Positions 16,125 to 26,459 of a DNA stretch of 44,519 nucleotides are shown here, piece by piece. The stretch spans positions 1-44,519 of the forward strand of contig JALEGQ010000093.1 in NCBI GenBank assembly GCA_022763385.1. The letters are read 5' to 3'. A model generated the notes under the pieces. The model made no database searches. It saw nothing but the letters and a program-made list of their open reading frames with translations, and was not told the DNA's origin. Each line of letters begins with the position of its first letter. The stretch's first letter is position 1. The DNA is from a bacterium (GTDB lineage Bacteria > Bdellovibrionota_C > UBA2361 > RFPC01). Position numbers and translations under genes: made by a program.

Positions 16125-19100
16125 ATGCCAAAGAGAGAAGATATTCAAAAGATACTTATCATCGGTTCTGGTCCGATCGTGATCGGGCAGGCGTGTGAGT
16201 TCGACTACTCTGGAACTCAAGCTGCCAAGGCTCTTCGGGAAGATGGTTTCGAAGTTGTCCTCGTGAACTCGAATCCGGCCACGATCATGACTGATCCAGA
16301 CGTTTCTGATCAGACGTATATCGAGCCAATCACGCCGGAGACCGTGAGAGCCGTCATTGAGAAGGAACGTCCCGATGCTGTGCTGGCTACCATGGGAGGG
16401 CAGACCGGACTGAATGCGGCCCTTGAGCTGCATGAACTTGGAGTATTTGAAGAATTTGGTTGCGAACTGATCGGAGCTCGGGTCGAGTCCATCACGATGG
16501 CCGAGGATCGGGAGCTTTTTCGAGAGGCCATGGACGAGATCGGCCTCTCATCAGCAAAGAGTCGGATTGCTCACTCGCTCAAGGATCTCGATGCGATCGC
16601 GGACGAGCTCGGATTTCCGCTGATTCTTCGTCCCTCGCGTACCTTAGGTGGAAGTGGCGGAGGAATAGCTCAGAATGCGCAGGAGCTCAAGCAGCTCACG
16701 GCGTCAGCGCTCCAAGCCAGTCCCAACGGCGAGGTTCTTATTGAAGAATCCCTGCTCGGATGGAAGGAGATAGAGCTGGAGGTGATGCGTGACCGCAAGG
16801 ACAACGTGGTGATCGTCTGTGGGATTGAAAATCTCGATCCGATGGGGATCCATACGGGTGATTCCATCACGGTTGCTCCAGTTCAAACGCTCACGGATAA
16901 AGAATACCAAGAGCTACGAGATGCAGCGATCGCCGTGATGCGGAAGATCGGAGTGGAGTCTGGGGGCTCTAACGTACAGTTTGCCCTCAATCCAAAGGAT
17001 GGCAGGATTATCGTCATTGAGATGAACCCGCGGGTTTCCCGATCGTCGGCCCTTGCCTCAAAGGCGACCGGGTTTCCGATTGCCAAGTTCTCGGCAAAGC
17101 TCGCTGTCGGGTACACCCTTGACGAGATTCAGAATGATATTACCCGCGAGACTCCTGCCTGCTTTGAGCCGGCGCTCGATTACGTGGTCGTAAAGACTCC
17201 TCGTTTTACCTTTGAGAAGTTCCCCCTCGCAGAGCCGGTGCTCGGAACCCAGATGAAGTCTGTTGGGGAGGCGATGTCATTCGGAAGGAGTATTCGCGAA
17301 GCGCTACAGAAGGTTCTCTCCTCGCTGGAGGTGGGAGCAGATGGGTTTAGCCTCGGCGAGAAGTACTCGAGCCTTGGAAAACAGGAGATTGTTCAGGCGT
17401 GCGCTGCTCCTTCTCCGGAGAGGATTTTTATCGTGGCGGAGGCCTTTCGAAAGGGGGCCTCACGAGACGAGGTCCACGAAAGCTCTCGAATTGATCCGTG
17501 GTTTCTCGCTCAGATTGAGTTGATTGTCTCGGATGAGGTGCAGCTTGCAGACTTCGCAAAGAATTCATCCTCGGCTGAAGAGGTTCTGGAGGCCCTCTCG
17601 AAGGAAGATCTCGTCGCGCTGAAGAGTGATGGCATGAGTGATGCTCGGATTGCTCAACTGCTCTCGGTTCCGTCACTGTCTGGGACGGACGCTCATTCTT
17701 CGTGGCAGATCACGGAGAGTGATATCCGTGAGAAGCGCAAGGGCTGTGGGATTGAGCCGAGTTACTCCCTGGTTGATACCTGTGCTGGTGAATTTGAGGC
17801 GTACACCCCGTATTACTATGCGAGCTATGAGCCCTCTCATCACGCCGCGGGTGAGAGCGCCGCGCTACGACGCAATCCGAAGAGCAAGGGAACGGTCATT
17901 ATTCTCGGCTCTGGTCCGAATCGGATCGGACAGGGCATTGAATTTGACTATTGCTGTGTGCACGCCGTCCTTGCCCTTCGTGAGCACGGGTATGAGGCAG
18001 TGATGGTGAACTGCAATCCAGAGACGGTCAGTACTGACTACGATACGAGCTCCCGGCTCTACTTTGAGCCACTTCACCTCGAGTCAGTGCTGAACATCTG
18101 CGAGCGCGAGCAACCTCTCGGGGTGATCGTTCAGTTTGGGGGGCAGACCCCTCTCAAGTTGGCCCAGGACCTCGAAAAAAGTGGTGTTCGGGTACTCGGA
18201 ACCTCCCCCGATTCTATTGACCTCGCAGAGGATCGACACCTTTTTGCTGATGTCATGAAGAGGTTAAAGTTGCGCCAGACTGAATTTGCCTTTGCGACTT
18301 CGGTCGATGAAGCCGTTCAGAGTGCGGATAAGATCGGATATCCGCTCGTGATTCGACCCTCGTTTGTTCTTGGAGGGCGAGCGATGAGAATCGTATTCCA
18401 GGAAAGTGAACTTCGGAACTACATGCAGGAAAGTGTGGATGTGTCACACGAACGACCGGTTCTGCTCGATAGGTTTCTTCATAACGCGATCGAGGTAGAT
18501 CTTGATGCGGTCAGTGACGGCAATGAGGTCGTGATTGCTGGAGTGATGGAGCACATTGAACGGGCTGGAATTCATTCCGGTGATAGTTCCTGTTGTCTCC
18601 CCCCTCAGAGCCTCTCCTCGGAGGTGGTTGATCAGATGAAGGCCCAAGCAACCGAGCTTGCGCTTGCTCTTGAGGTGAAGGGCTTGATGAATATCCAGTT
18701 TGCGGTTTCCCCGGAGCAGGAGATCTACGTCCTTGAGGTGAATCCGAGAGCTTCTCGAACGGTGCCCTTTGTGAGCAAGGCAACCGGTCGGCCGTGGGCG
18801 AAGGTGGCGGCCCTCGTGATGGGGGGAAGCTCTCTCTCCGAGGCGCTTCAGGCCTATCCTTCGAAAGAAAGTATGAGCCAATTTTGGTCAATTAAGGCGT
18901 GTGTCTTCCCATTCAAGAAGTTCCCGGGGGTCGATACGATCCTTGGGCCGGAGATGAAATCTACCGGAGAGGTGATGGGAATTGGAAAGACCTTTCCGGA
19001 AGCCTTTGGAAAGTCGCAGCTCGGTGCCGGGGTGAAGTTGCCGATGAAAGGGACAGCTTTTCTGAGCGTTCGGGATATGGATAAGGAATCACTTCTTGAG

Positions 19101-19526
19101 ATTGCGAGGAAGCTAGCAGCGGTAGATTTTCAGCTTCTGGCAACGGAGGGTACGGCTCGTTTTCTTGAGGAGAATTCGGTCGAGGTACAACGGGTAAATA
19201 AGGTTCGAGAGGGGTCCCCTCATATCGTTGATATGATCGGAGCTGGCGAGGTTCATCTCGTCATTAATACCCCAGAGGGGCATGGCACGTTTCTGGATTC
19301 ACGGTCCATCCGTTTGATGAGTACCGAGATGGGAGTGCCGCTCTATACCACAACAGCGGCGGGGCTCGCCGCCGTGGAGTCCCTCTGCCTGCGGGCGGAA
19401 GAGGGCCCGAGTGCTCCAGTGGAAGTCTCATCGCTCCAGCAACTCTTGAAAGCAAGTGAAGGCTCCTCGGTGGCATTGTCGGCGTATGAGGGCTCTGCAA
19501 GGGTCGTGGGGGGTGAAAACCTTTGA
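16125..19526 (+). CDS. carB: Carbamoyl phosphate synthetase large subunit CarB
   Basis: Makes carbamoyl phosphate from bicarbonate, ammonia and two ATP. The internal duplication is clear: [19 protein letters not shown] at the start of the first half and [19 protein letters not shown] at the start of the second. Each half has an ATP-grasp domain ([13 protein letters not shown] in the first, [12 protein letters not shown] in the second). The C-terminal MGS-like allosteric domain carries [13 protein letters not shown] and LVINTPEGH. At 1133 residues it is about 60 longer than the E. coli protein. The extra length is in small Ser/Glu-rich inserts of the oligomerisation region before the second half and in a Ser-rich C-terminal tail. 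Forty-seven bases separate it from carA. Confidence 0.96.
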   Translation: MPKREDIQKILIIGSGPIVIGQACEFDYSGTQAAKALREDGFEVVLVNSNPATIMTDPDVSDQTYIEPITPETVRAVIEKERPDAVLATMGGQTGLNAALELHELGVFEEFGCELIGARVESITMAEDRELFREAMDEIGLSSAKSRIAHSLKDLDAIADELGFPLILRPSRTLGGSGGGIAQNAQELKQLTASALQASPNGEVLIEESLLGWKEIELEVMRDRKDNVVIVCGIENLDPMGIHTGDSITVAPVQTLTDKEYQELRDAAIAVMRKIGVESGGSNVQFALNPKDGRIIVIEMNPRVSRSSALASKATGFPIAKFSAKLAVGYTLDEIQNDITRETPACFEPALDYVVVKTPRFTFEKFPLAEPVLGTQMKSVGEAMSFGRSIREALQKVLSSLEVGADGFSLGEKYSSLGKQEIVQACAAPSPERIFIVAEAFRKGASRDEVHESSRIDPWFLAQIELIVSDEVQLADFAKNSSSAEEVLEALSKEDLVALKSDGMSDARIAQLLSVPSLSGTDAHSSWQITESDIREKRKGCGIEPSYSLVDTCAGEFEAYTPYYYASYEPSHHAAGESAALRRNPKSKGTVIILGSGPNRIGQGIEFDYCCVHAVLALREHGYEAVMVNCNPETVSTDYDTSSRLYFEPLHLESVLNICEREQPLGVIVQFGGQTPLKLAQDLEKSGVRVLGTSPDSIDLAEDRHLFADVMKRLKLRQTEFAFATSVDEAVQSADKIGYPLVIRPSFVLGGRAMRIVFQESELRNYMQESVDVSHERPVLLDRFLHNAIEVDLDAVSDGNEVVIAGVMEHIERAGIHSGDSSCCLPPQSLSSEVVDQMKAQATELALALEVKGLMNIQFAVSPEQEIYVLEVNPRASRTVPFVSKATGRPWAKVAALVMGGSSLSEALQAYPSKESMSQFWSIKACVFPFKKFPGVDTILGPEMKSTGEVMGIGKTFPEAFGKSQLGAGVKLPMKGTAFLSVRDMDKESLLEIARKLAAVDFQLLATEGTARFLEENSVEVQRVNKVREGSPHIVDMIGAGEVHLVINTPEGHGTFLDSRSIRLMSTEMGVPLYTTTAAGLAAVESLCLRAEEGPSAPVEVSSLQQLLKASEGSSVALSAYEGSARVVGGENL

Positions 19527-19614
19527 TCTCTCGTAGCTTGAGGAGATATGCTGAGCGTTTTTGCCCGAGAATGGTCGGAACAGTGCTGCTGGTGGGTGAA
19601 CAAGAGGGAATATT

Positions 19615-20130
19615 ATGAAGAGACCGATGACTCCACGGGGGTATGCGAAGCTTCGAAAGGAATGCCAACGTTTGAAGGCGATGAGACCGCAGTTGGCGGA
19701 GGCCATCGAGGTTGCTCGGGCTCACGGGGATCTCTCTGAAAACGCCGACTATGATGCGGCAAAGGAACGATCAGGGCTTGTTGAGGCCAAAATTCGAGAT
19801 CTCGATGCGAAGTTGGCGAATGCCGAGGTTATTGATCCTTCCCGTCTTCAGGATCCCGAGAGCGTTGTTTTTGGTGTGACCGTTGATACGGAAGATCTCG
19901 ATAGTGGTGAATCAAAAACGTTTACTATCGTCGGTGAAGATGAGTCTGACGTTCAGCAGGGGCTGATCTCATTGGAGTCTCCTATTGGAAGATCACTTAT
20001 TGGAAAGCAAGAGGGGGATGTCGCAAAGGTTCAGCTGCCAGGTGGCTCGAGAGAGTTCGAGATTATGGAGATCCGGGTCGAATATAGTGCCGTCTCGGAG
20101 GAAGTTGAAGAGGAAGCTTCTCAATCGTAG
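19615..20130 (+). CDS. greA: Transcript cleavage factor GreA
   Basis: Rescues backtracked RNA polymerase by stimulating cleavage of the transcript 3' end through the secondary channel. The N-terminal coiled coil is MTPRGYAKLRKECQRLKAM onwards. The tip has the functional acidic residues in GDLSENADYDAAKE. The C-terminal FKBP-like domain includes FTIVGEDESD and ISLESPIGRSLIGKQEGD. At 171 residues it is slightly longer than usual (about 158) because of an acidic Glu/Ser tail. GAGGG stands upstream of the ATG. It lies 88 bases after carB and 24 bases before dnaG, so it could belong to either operon. Confidence 0.95.
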   Translation: MKRPMTPRGYAKLRKECQRLKAMRPQLAEAIEVARAHGDLSENADYDAAKERSGLVEAKIRDLDAKLANAEVIDPSRLQDPESVVFGVTVDTEDLDSGESKTFTIVGEDESDVQQGLISLESPIGRSLIGKQEGDVAKVQLPGGSREFEIMEIRVEYSAVSEEVEEEASQS

Positions 20131-20154
20131 CACACTGCTCGGAGTAGTAGTCCC

Positions 20155-21993
20155 GTGATCAGCGAAGAAACTCTCGATGAGATACGAGAGAGAGCCTCTC
20201 TGCTCGACTTTGCGAGCGAACTTGCTGGCGTGAAGCAGCACGGAGGAGGAATCTTCGCGATCTGCCCTTTTCACCACGAGAAGACTGGCTCCTTCCATAT
20301 CAAGGAGGGAGGAGAGTTTTATCACTGCTTTGGCTGTGGGGCTTCTGGAAATCTTTTTGGGTTTGTGATGAGGACGATGGGTCTCTCATTTCCAGAAGCG
20401 GTGGAGGTGATCGCCGCCAAGTATGGCATTTCGGTGAAACGCACCGAGGTGAAGAAGGGAGCTCCAGGGAAGGATAAACGGCACTTGCTGAAGAAGCTGA
20501 ACCTCCTGGCCCATCGGTTTTTTTTGCAACAATTACAAGAAGCCCCGGCCTCTGTCCACGAGTACCTTCAGGAGAGGGGGCTGGAACAAGAGACGAGAGA
20601 GAAATTTGGCCTCGGCTACGCTCCTCATGACTGGCGGGTGCTTGCCCAGTTCTTGTTAGGAAAGAAGGTCCCAGAGGAGCTGATGCTCCACTCTGGTCTC
20701 GTGAAGCGAAACTCACGGGGAGAGCTCTATGACGCGTTGCGGGGAAGGGTGGTATTTCCGATCCTCAACGGTGAGCGAGTGCTCGTGGGGTTTGGAGGGA
20801 GAATACTCCCTCCGTTTGAGTCTGAAGAAACACCAAAGTATCTCAACTCCCCGGAAACGGCGCTCTACCAGAAGAGCAGGGTGCTCTACGGACTTCCGAA
20901 CGCGGTTCAGGCAGCGCGCTACCAGAAGGAGATCTTCGTGGTGGAGGGATATTTTGATGTTATCTCGTTGGCGCAGTCAGGGGTTGAGCAGGTCGTAGCG
21001 ACCTGCGGTACCGCGCTGACCGAAAAACATGTCCAGGCACTGCAACGGATTGTTCGAAAGATCTGTGTTCTTTTCGATGGGGACACCGCCGGAGAAGATG
21101 CGGCGGCAAAGGCCTTTCCCGGCTTTTTGAACAGTGGGGTTGAGGCCGAGGCGATCTTTCTCCCGGATGGAGAGGACCCGGACTCGTTGGCGAAGAAGAG
21201 CGGAAAAGAGCTTTCGGCGCGGTTGAGTGAGATGCCCCGTGAGAGCCTCTTCGATTGCTATCTCCGGTGGCATGCCCGAAAGAGCGGTGGCGGAGAGCTG
21301 GCCACCTTGAGCCCTCGCCAAAAGGCAGAGGTGGCAGAGAGCGTGGCCGAGGTGCTGCGGGCGACGAAGAACCCCATTGAGCTGGATGAGTACGTGAAGC
21401 GAGCAGCCTTTCTGCTGAAAACGGAGGCAACCCTGCTCAAACGGGTTCTGGAGAGTGCGAGAAGGGGCAGGGGTAAGGGGCAGATCGAGGCAAGTGCTTC
21501 GGAAGGGGGGCCTCTCGGGCGGGAGGAAAGTCGGAGAACCGCCGCTCCCTCGGAGTTTCGCCACGTTCACCAACTCCTGCTCCGTTCGATTATGCTCCTC
21601 AAAGAGCCAGCCCTTCAGGAATTGAAGGAGTCCCCTGAGGTTTATGCTAACCTCCCGAGAACACTTATTTTATTTTGCGAATCATTCGGTGAATTTCTCT
21701 CCCAGGACGTCTCTTCTGATGAGGCCCGCAAGGACCGGATTCGGGAGCTCCTCCTCGCCTTTGGGGCGGAGTGGTTGCACTTCTGGAGGTCGAGCTATCT
21801 CATGGCGCGTGAGCCCGACTTTGACCGAGAGAGACTTTTTCGAGACTCTCTCTTGCGGCTAGAAGAGGAGCGAATACTGGAGAAGGTGAAGAATATTGAC
21901 CTCGTTCTGGAACAGGAGGGGGATGAGGAGCGGAGGGCGCAGCTCCATCAGCAGAAGGTGAAGCTCGCTCAGGAGTTAAAGTCTGTACGGTAG
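20155..21993 (+). CDS. dnaG: DNA primase DnaG
   Basis: Synthesises RNA primers at the replication fork. The zinc-binding domain (CPFHHEKTGSFHI and FYHCFGCGASGNLF, a CHC2 type) is at about residues 40-70. The catalytic core has the LGYAPHDW and GRVVFPI...VLVGFGGRIL segments. The Toprim domain has VVEGYFDVISLAQSG and CVLFDGDTAGEDAA with the metal-binding acidic residues. The C-terminal helicase-binding region is Arg/Glu-rich and poorly conserved. 612 residues is normal. The start is a GTG with a distant GGAG, chosen because the primase N-terminus (ISEETLDEIRERASLLDF) begins there. Linkage to rpoD echoes the macromolecular synthesis operon. Confidence 0.95.
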   Translation: MISEETLDEIRERASLLDFASELAGVKQHGGGIFAICPFHHEKTGSFHIKEGGEFYHCFGCGASGNLFGFVMRTMGLSFPEAVEVIAAKYGISVKRTEVKKGAPGKDKRHLLKKLNLLAHRFFLQQLQEAPASVHEYLQERGLEQETREKFGLGYAPHDWRVLAQFLLGKKVPEELMLHSGLVKRNSRGELYDALRGRVVFPILNGERVLVGFGGRILPPFESEETPKYLNSPETALYQKSRVLYGLPNAVQAARYQKEIFVVEGYFDVISLAQSGVEQVVATCGTALTEKHVQALQRIVRKICVLFDGDTAGEDAAAKAFPGFLNSGVEAEAIFLPDGEDPDSLAKKSGKELSARLSEMPRESLFDCYLRWHARKSGGGELATLSPRQKAEVAESVAEVLRATKNPIELDEYVKRAAFLLKTEATLLKRVLESARRGRGKGQIEASASEGGPLGREESRRTAAPSEFRHVHQLLLRSIMLLKEPALQELKESPEVYANLPRTLILFCESFGEFLSQDVSSDEARKDRIRELLLAFGAEWLHFWRSSYLMAREPDFDRERLFRDSLLRLEEERILEKVKNIDLVLEQEGDEERRAQLHQQKVKLAQELKSVR

Positions 21994-22158
21994 CTTCTCG
22001 GAGGAGCGCCAGGGGGGACCAGAGCTCTTTTTGGAAAATTCGACCCTCTTCATGGAATAATTTTGAGGGTTCGCTATACTTGGCCGGCTGTTACTCCGAA
22101 TGTGTTCGAGGGACGAATTCGTTCAGGGGGGTGCGGCGGAAAAATAGGGGGAACGCGG

Positions 22159-24525
22159 GTGGCGTCAGCGAAGAAATCAACAGGAAGAAAGAGGTCTACA
22201 ACGGCGAAAACGCAGAAGAAGCCGACTTCCAAGAAGACTTCCTCCAAGAAGGTGGCGAAGAAGAGACCTGTGAAAAAAACGGCCCAGAAGAAAGCATCAC
22301 CGAGTGCAACTTCACGCAAGAAGAAAGCGGTGTCGAAAAAGGCGGTGTCAAAGAAAACGGCACAGAAGAAGACGGTATCACGGAAGACGACTGCCAGGTC
22401 GAAGAAGGCGGCTAGCGCTTCGAAGCAAAGTCGTAGTATCACTTCCTCTGCTACAAATAAGACTACGAAACGGGGAACGGCAACAGATACAGTGACAAGA
22501 AAGACAGCAGCACAAAAAAAGAGCGGTCAGCCAGCTCTCTCAACAGTAAAGAAAGCTCGGTCAAAAAAGGGATCTCGCGCGGAGGAGCCACTGCGTGAAG
22601 AAGTGGTGGTTGATGAGGTGGATGTTGACGAAGAGTTTTCTGAGGAAGATGAAGACTTTGGTGATGACGAGGCGATAGACCTCGAGGAAGTCCTCTCGGA
22701 TGATGACGATGAGGATAGTGACGATGACCTGCCGAAAAAGTCAGCGAGCAAGGCAAAGAAGAAATCTGACGACGATTTTGATGAGGATGACGAGGAAGAA
22801 GAAGAGGTCGTTGATGACGACGATGAGGATGATCCAGACTTCGCTCGTCGACGGAAGAAGGGGGTAGATAACACTGAGGAGCCTCTGCTCCGAAGACCCG
22901 AGGAAGGGGTGCCGTCGAGATATTCTACGGACGGGGATGAGTACAACCTCGGAAAAGGGGCGGACCCGGTTCGCATGTATCTCCGCGAAATGGGGAATGT
23001 GAGCCTCCTTACCCGTGAGGGTGAGGTGGAGATTGCGAAACGAATCGAAGAGGGGCAGCTTGCGGCCCTCTCCGAGACCCTTCGCCAGCCGTGTGCACTC
23101 GCCTATACGGTGGAGCTCTTTGGCCGAGTAAAAGAGGGCGAAGTTCGGCTGCGAGACCTCTTTGTTGAGGAAGAGGCAGAAGAAGGAGCTGACGAGGATG
23201 ATTCTGATGATGATGACAGCTCTGGTGCCGATGGAGAAGGAGGTGATGGTGTTGATCAGAAGACCGCTGCTGATGAGGAAGATGAGCGGCTTCGGAAGGA
23301 ATTTGCGCGAAAGTCACCGGCCTATAAGAAGGCTCTGAAGGATACCGAACTCGCCTTTCAAGAATTGCTGAGCAAGAGAAAAAAGGGTGGGAAGGCGTAT
23401 GCTGAGGCTGAGAAAAAGTATCTCAAGCAGCTTGACCGAAATGCGACAAAAATTGAGAAACTCAATCTAAATGGAAAGCAGTATAGCGCCATGGCCGTTG
23501 AGGTGCGGGACCTGCACGACTCGTATCTCAAAACCCGTTCGAGTCTTCGAAAGTATGCACGGAGAATCGAGCGTGATGCGGATGAGCTGCTCGAAGCGGT
23601 AGACGAGCTCGTTTCTGATGATCAGCTCGCATTTAAGCGGGTTTGCCGTCGTTTCAAGATGAAGGCTCAAGATGCTCGCGAGATGGGTGAGGCACTCGTT
23701 CAGGTGAAGCAGGAGAATGATACGATTCAGGATCGTATCTATATGTTTACTGAAGAGTTTGATAGGCGGGTTACTGTCCTGAAGGATGCCGAAGAGCGAG
23801 CCTATATCGCCAAGCAGGAGCTTGTTGAGGCGAATCTGCGGCTCGTGGTTTCCATCGCGAAGAAGTATACGAACAGAGGGCTACAGTTTCTCGACCTGAT
23901 TCAGGAGGGCAATATAGGGCTGATGAAGGCGGTCGATAAGTTCGAGTACCAACGAGGATATAAATTCTCAACCTATGCCACATGGTGGATTCGCCAGGCG
24001 ATTACCCGAGCGATAGCAGACCAGGCCCGGATCATCCGAATTCCGGTGCATATGATCGAGACCATCAACAAGTTGGTCCGAACCTCTCGCTCTCTTGTTC
24101 AGGAGCTTGGCCGTGAGCCGATTCCTGAAGAGATCGCTGCGCGGATGGAGATTCCGATTGATAAGGTTCGTAAGGTCCTGAAGATCGCCAAAGAGCCGAT
24201 CTCTCTCGAGACGCCGATAGGTGAAGAAGAAGATTCTCACCTCGGAGACTTTATCGAAGACAAGCGGGCCGTATCGCCTTCCAACGCTGTCGTGAACATG
24301 AACCTGCATGAGCAGACTCGACGGGTTCTGGCCACCCTTACACCTCGGGAGGAGAAGGTGTTGCGGATGCGTTTTGGTATCGGAGAGAAGAGTGATCATA
24401 CCCTTGAAGAGGTCGGGCAGAACTTCGATGTGACTCGAGAGCGTATCCGTCAGATTGAAGCAAAGGCCCTCCGAAAGCTCCGCCACCCGAGTCGAAGCAA
24501 AAGGCTCCGTGGCTTTATAGAGTAG
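22159..24525 (+). CDS. rpoD: Primary sigma factor RpoD with lysine-rich and acidic N-terminal extension
   Basis: 788 residues from GTG 22159, which has AGGGGG upstream. A TTG at 22063 keeps the frame but adds a non-basic, unlikely leader. Residues 1-141 are lysine-rich repeats of the histone-H1 kind ([20 protein letters not shown]). Residues 142-229 are strongly acidic with [10 protein letters not shown] runs. Region 1.2 starts near 269 ([11 protein letters not shown]). The non-conserved region also carries an Asp-rich insert. Region 2 reads [20 protein letters not shown] with [14 protein letters not shown]. Regions 3 and 4 end in [20 protein letters not shown]. It directs RNA polymerase to housekeeping promoters. 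Such a basic-acidic extension in place of a normal region 1.1 is known to me from mycobacterial SigA and is unusual for a Gram-negative. Confidence 0.95.
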   Translation: MASAKKSTGRKRSTTAKTQKKPTSKKTSSKKVAKKRPVKKTAQKKASPSATSRKKKAVSKKAVSKKTAQKKTVSRKTTARSKKAASASKQSRSITSSATNKTTKRGTATDTVTRKTAAQKKSGQPALSTVKKARSKKGSRAEEPLREEVVVDEVDVDEEFSEEDEDFGDDEAIDLEEVLSDDDDEDSDDDLPKKSASKAKKKSDDDFDEDDEEEEEVVDDDDEDDPDFARRRKKGVDNTEEPLLRRPEEGVPSRYSTDGDEYNLGKGADPVRMYLREMGNVSLLTREGEVEIAKRIEEGQLAALSETLRQPCALAYTVELFGRVKEGEVRLRDLFVEEEAEEGADEDDSDDDDSSGADGEGGDGVDQKTAADEEDERLRKEFARKSPAYKKALKDTELAFQELLSKRKKGGKAYAEAEKKYLKQLDRNATKIEKLNLNGKQYSAMAVEVRDLHDSYLKTRSSLRKYARRIERDADELLEAVDELVSDDQLAFKRVCRRFKMKAQDAREMGEALVQVKQENDTIQDRIYMFTEEFDRRVTVLKDAEERAYIAKQELVEANLRLVVSIAKKYTNRGLQFLDLIQEGNIGLMKAVDKFEYQRGYKFSTYATWWIRQAITRAIADQARIIRIPVHMIETINKLVRTSRSLVQELGREPIPEEIAARMEIPIDKVRKVLKIAKEPISLETPIGEEEDSHLGDFIEDKRAVSPSNAVVNMNLHEQTRRVLATLTPREEKVLRMRFGIGEKSDHTLEEVGQNFDVTRERIRQIEAKALRKLRHPSRSKRLRGFIE

Positions 24526-24558
24526 GGGCTTTATAGAGTAGGGGCTTTATCGAGTAAG
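24511..24558. repeat. 16-bp tandem repeat, three copies, at the rpoD 3' end
   Basis: GGCTTTATAGAGTAGG occurs at 24511-24526 and again at 24527-24542, followed by GGCTTTATCGAGTAAG at 24543-24558. The first copy contains the last codons and the stop of rpoD, so the second and third are duplications of the gene end. Confidence 0.9.
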
Positions 24559-24576
24559 TTTTGGGGAGGAGGCACC

Positions 24577-25170
24577 GTGAATTCGCCGACACGTTTCAGG
24601 AGAGGACTTTATCTGCTTGTGGCTCTGGTCGTGATGGGGGTTTCGGGGTGTGGACGTTACGGTCCACCGCTTCCCCCCGAGGCGTATGCTCCGGCCGCCG
24701 TTCAGCAGTTGGTGGTGAGTGCCTCTGTGGAGGGGGTTCAGTTTCAGTGGCAAAGTCCGAACGATGACCGGAGGGGGCTCGAGCTGAGAGATCTCGCGTA
24801 CTACGATATTCGACGGGTTGAAACGGATGACCTCGCTGCTTTTCTCGAAGAGCCCATAGAGGAATCGGAGTTAGTGGGGCGGGTGTATGATCGCTCCACC
24901 CTGATCTTAGAAGAGAAGCGTCGCCAAGCCCGACAGAAGAAGCTCCCAGCCCGGAAAGTTCGCCTCGAATCAGCCCTCCGAACCCACCATTTTCTCGACT
25001 CTTCTGCCCGTCCTGGCAGTACGTACCTCTATCTCGTAGTGCCCGTCACGGAGAGGGGAACTGCCGGCGAGGTTCTCCAGTACGTACGGGTGGTCTTCTC
25101 TGGAACATCGAGTCAGGTGTCCTTTTTGGAGAGCTCTGCGTTTGAGAAGCCCTACCTTCTCAGATTTTAG
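24577..25170 (+). CDS. LptM-like lipoprotein with an added C-terminal domain
   Basis: 197 residues from a GTG with GGAGGAGG upstream. The signal peptide ends at VSGCGRYGPPLPPEAY. The motif CG(x)xGP-PLPP directly after the lipidated Cys resembles LptM (YifL), whose mature N-terminus is CGxKGPLYxP. LptM is known to assist maturation of the LPS translocon LptD. It also usually precedes dapF, exactly as here. This protein is much longer than LptM and continues with a beta-rich region (VVSASVEGVQFQWQSPNDDR ... STYLYLVVPVTERG) that looks like a fibronectin type III-like domain. The LptM function is therefore a suggestion, not a firm call. Confidence 0.65.
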   Translation: MNSPTRFRRGLYLLVALVVMGVSGCGRYGPPLPPEAYAPAAVQQLVVSASVEGVQFQWQSPNDDRRGLELRDLAYYDIRRVETDDLAAFLEEPIEESELVGRVYDRSTLILEEKRRQARQKKLPARKVRLESALRTHHFLDSSARPGSTYLYLVVPVTERGTAGEVLQYVRVVFSGTSSQVSFLESSAFEKPYLLRF

Positions 25171-25188
25171 CAGGAAGGGGACGGGAAG

Positions 25189-26094
25189 ATGTCGAATCCT
25201 TTCTCGCTTCACCATTTCTGGAAGCTGGAGGCGTGCGGAAACACCGCCGTCGTCATGAGGGCCGTATCTTCCCAGTTTTCCAAGGACGATGTTCGCACTA
25301 TCCTTTCTGAAGAATACGGGCTTGGGGCGGATAACCTCTTGCTCTACACGACGAAAGGTCTGCCTCAGGGGCTTGATATCGTTGTTGATGGATACAACGC
25401 CGATGGAAGTCGGGTGGGATTGTGTGGGAACGGTGCTCGGTGCTTAAGTTGGCTGGTCGAGTGGCAAGAGGAGCTTCCCAGCGGTCCTGCGAGCACGGCA
25501 GGTGTTGGTTCGAGAGGAGCTGCCTTTCCGAGAAGAGAGATGATGATGGATGATTGTCGTCTCTCTACTGAGGTGAAGTCCCTTCGGGAGGGGAGGGTTT
25601 CACTTGAGCTCTCTCCACCCTCGTTTGATCCGGAGTCTGTTCCCTACACCGGCGATGCCTCACGTTTTGATTTTCGGTTTGGAGGGGTGACCTACGATGC
25701 GGTGGTCGTGTCCACGGGAAACCCTCATGTGGTCCTCTTTTCTGACGAGGAGCCCACCGAAGAGAAGATGATTGAGCTTGGGTTGTCACTCGGCGGAAAC
25801 GTCTCACTCTTTCCTGAGCGGGTCAATGTATCGCTCGCTTCTGTCGGGGAAGGCTCTCGCGTCGTGGCTCGGATCTATGAAAGAGGGGTCGGACTCTCTC
25901 CATCGAGTGGCACGGGATCGGTTGCCATCGCGACCGCTGCCCGAAGTTTTCTCGGGGTGAAGTCTCCTCTCGAGGTGGTGATGCCGGGGGGGAGTCAGGT
26001 GATTGAGTGGGAGGGGGGAGCTTCCCCGGTGATTTCCACCACGTTGGTACGTCTCATCGCGGAGGGGCGATACCGTCCTTTCGAAAGCAGGTGA
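25189..26094 (+). CDS. DapF-family epimerase with substituted second active-site cysteine
   Basis: 301 residues with the two-lobed fold of diaminopimelate epimerase. The first half keeps the catalytic Cys79 in GLCGNGARCLSW. The second half keeps TGNPHVV (His180) and YERG (Glu231, Arg232). After it, the usual GETxACGTGAC is GLSPSSGTGSV, so the second catalytic Cys is Ser240 and the conserved Glu-Thr is Leu-Ser. The N-terminal GxGNDF is ACGNTAV. In normal DapF two cysteines act as the acid/base pair converting LL- to meso-diaminopimelate. Loss of one should stop classical epimerisation unless the Ser substitutes. It may be a divergent DapF or a related isomerase. Position after the LptM-like gene is typical of dapF. 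Confidence 0.75.
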   Translation: MSNPFSLHHFWKLEACGNTAVVMRAVSSQFSKDDVRTILSEEYGLGADNLLLYTTKGLPQGLDIVVDGYNADGSRVGLCGNGARCLSWLVEWQEELPSGPASTAGVGSRGAAFPRREMMMDDCRLSTEVKSLREGRVSLELSPPSFDPESVPYTGDASRFDFRFGGVTYDAVVVSTGNPHVVLFSDEEPTEEKMIELGLSLGGNVSLFPERVNVSLASVGEGSRVVARIYERGVGLSPSSGTGSVAIATAARSFLGVKSPLEVVMPGGSQVIEWEGGASPVISTTLVRLIAEGRYRPFESR

Positions 26095-26459
26095 ATGCTC
26101 AGCCATCACTCGGCAGGACTGGTAAGATCTTGATATCATAGAACATTCCTTGGAGGCGTTTGGGCGGCTTCTCTCCGTTCAGAGAAAACCTCTCGTCTTA
26201 TCAACCCTTTAGCTTTCAATCTTTTTGAAACTGTGACAACTTTCCTCTTGCGTCACTGATGGGAGTCTGGAAACGTGACAGTGGGGAGTTGAGAGGTGTG
26301 GTAGCCAGGTTGCATTTTGGCAGTTTGGCGATGTGAACCCTGGCTGTTCCCATAAAGCATCTTCTGCCATCTCGGTAAGGTGGTCATCTATGTGTAAAGG
26401 GAATGGTGTCACGTCGTGGTTGCCGCCCTCCTTCTCGTACTAAAGAGGTTAGAGAACGT
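26095..26459. other. 365-base intergenic region before the IclR gene
   Basis: No gene is supported. It holds small inverted repeats: TTCTCT-ccgttc-AGAGAA, TTTCAA-tcttt-TTGAAA, and AGCCAGG facing CCTGGCT about 30 bases apart. GTGAC, GTCAC and GTGAC occur in alternating orientation between about 26234 and 26279. These could be terminator and operator elements, but none is strong enough to name. Confidence 0.4.

Noticed and set aside
22074-22442. A Phe-rich reading frame opposite the rpoD N-terminus
   Set aside because: It is again the reverse reading of a lysine-rich stretch, with no start signal or known motif.
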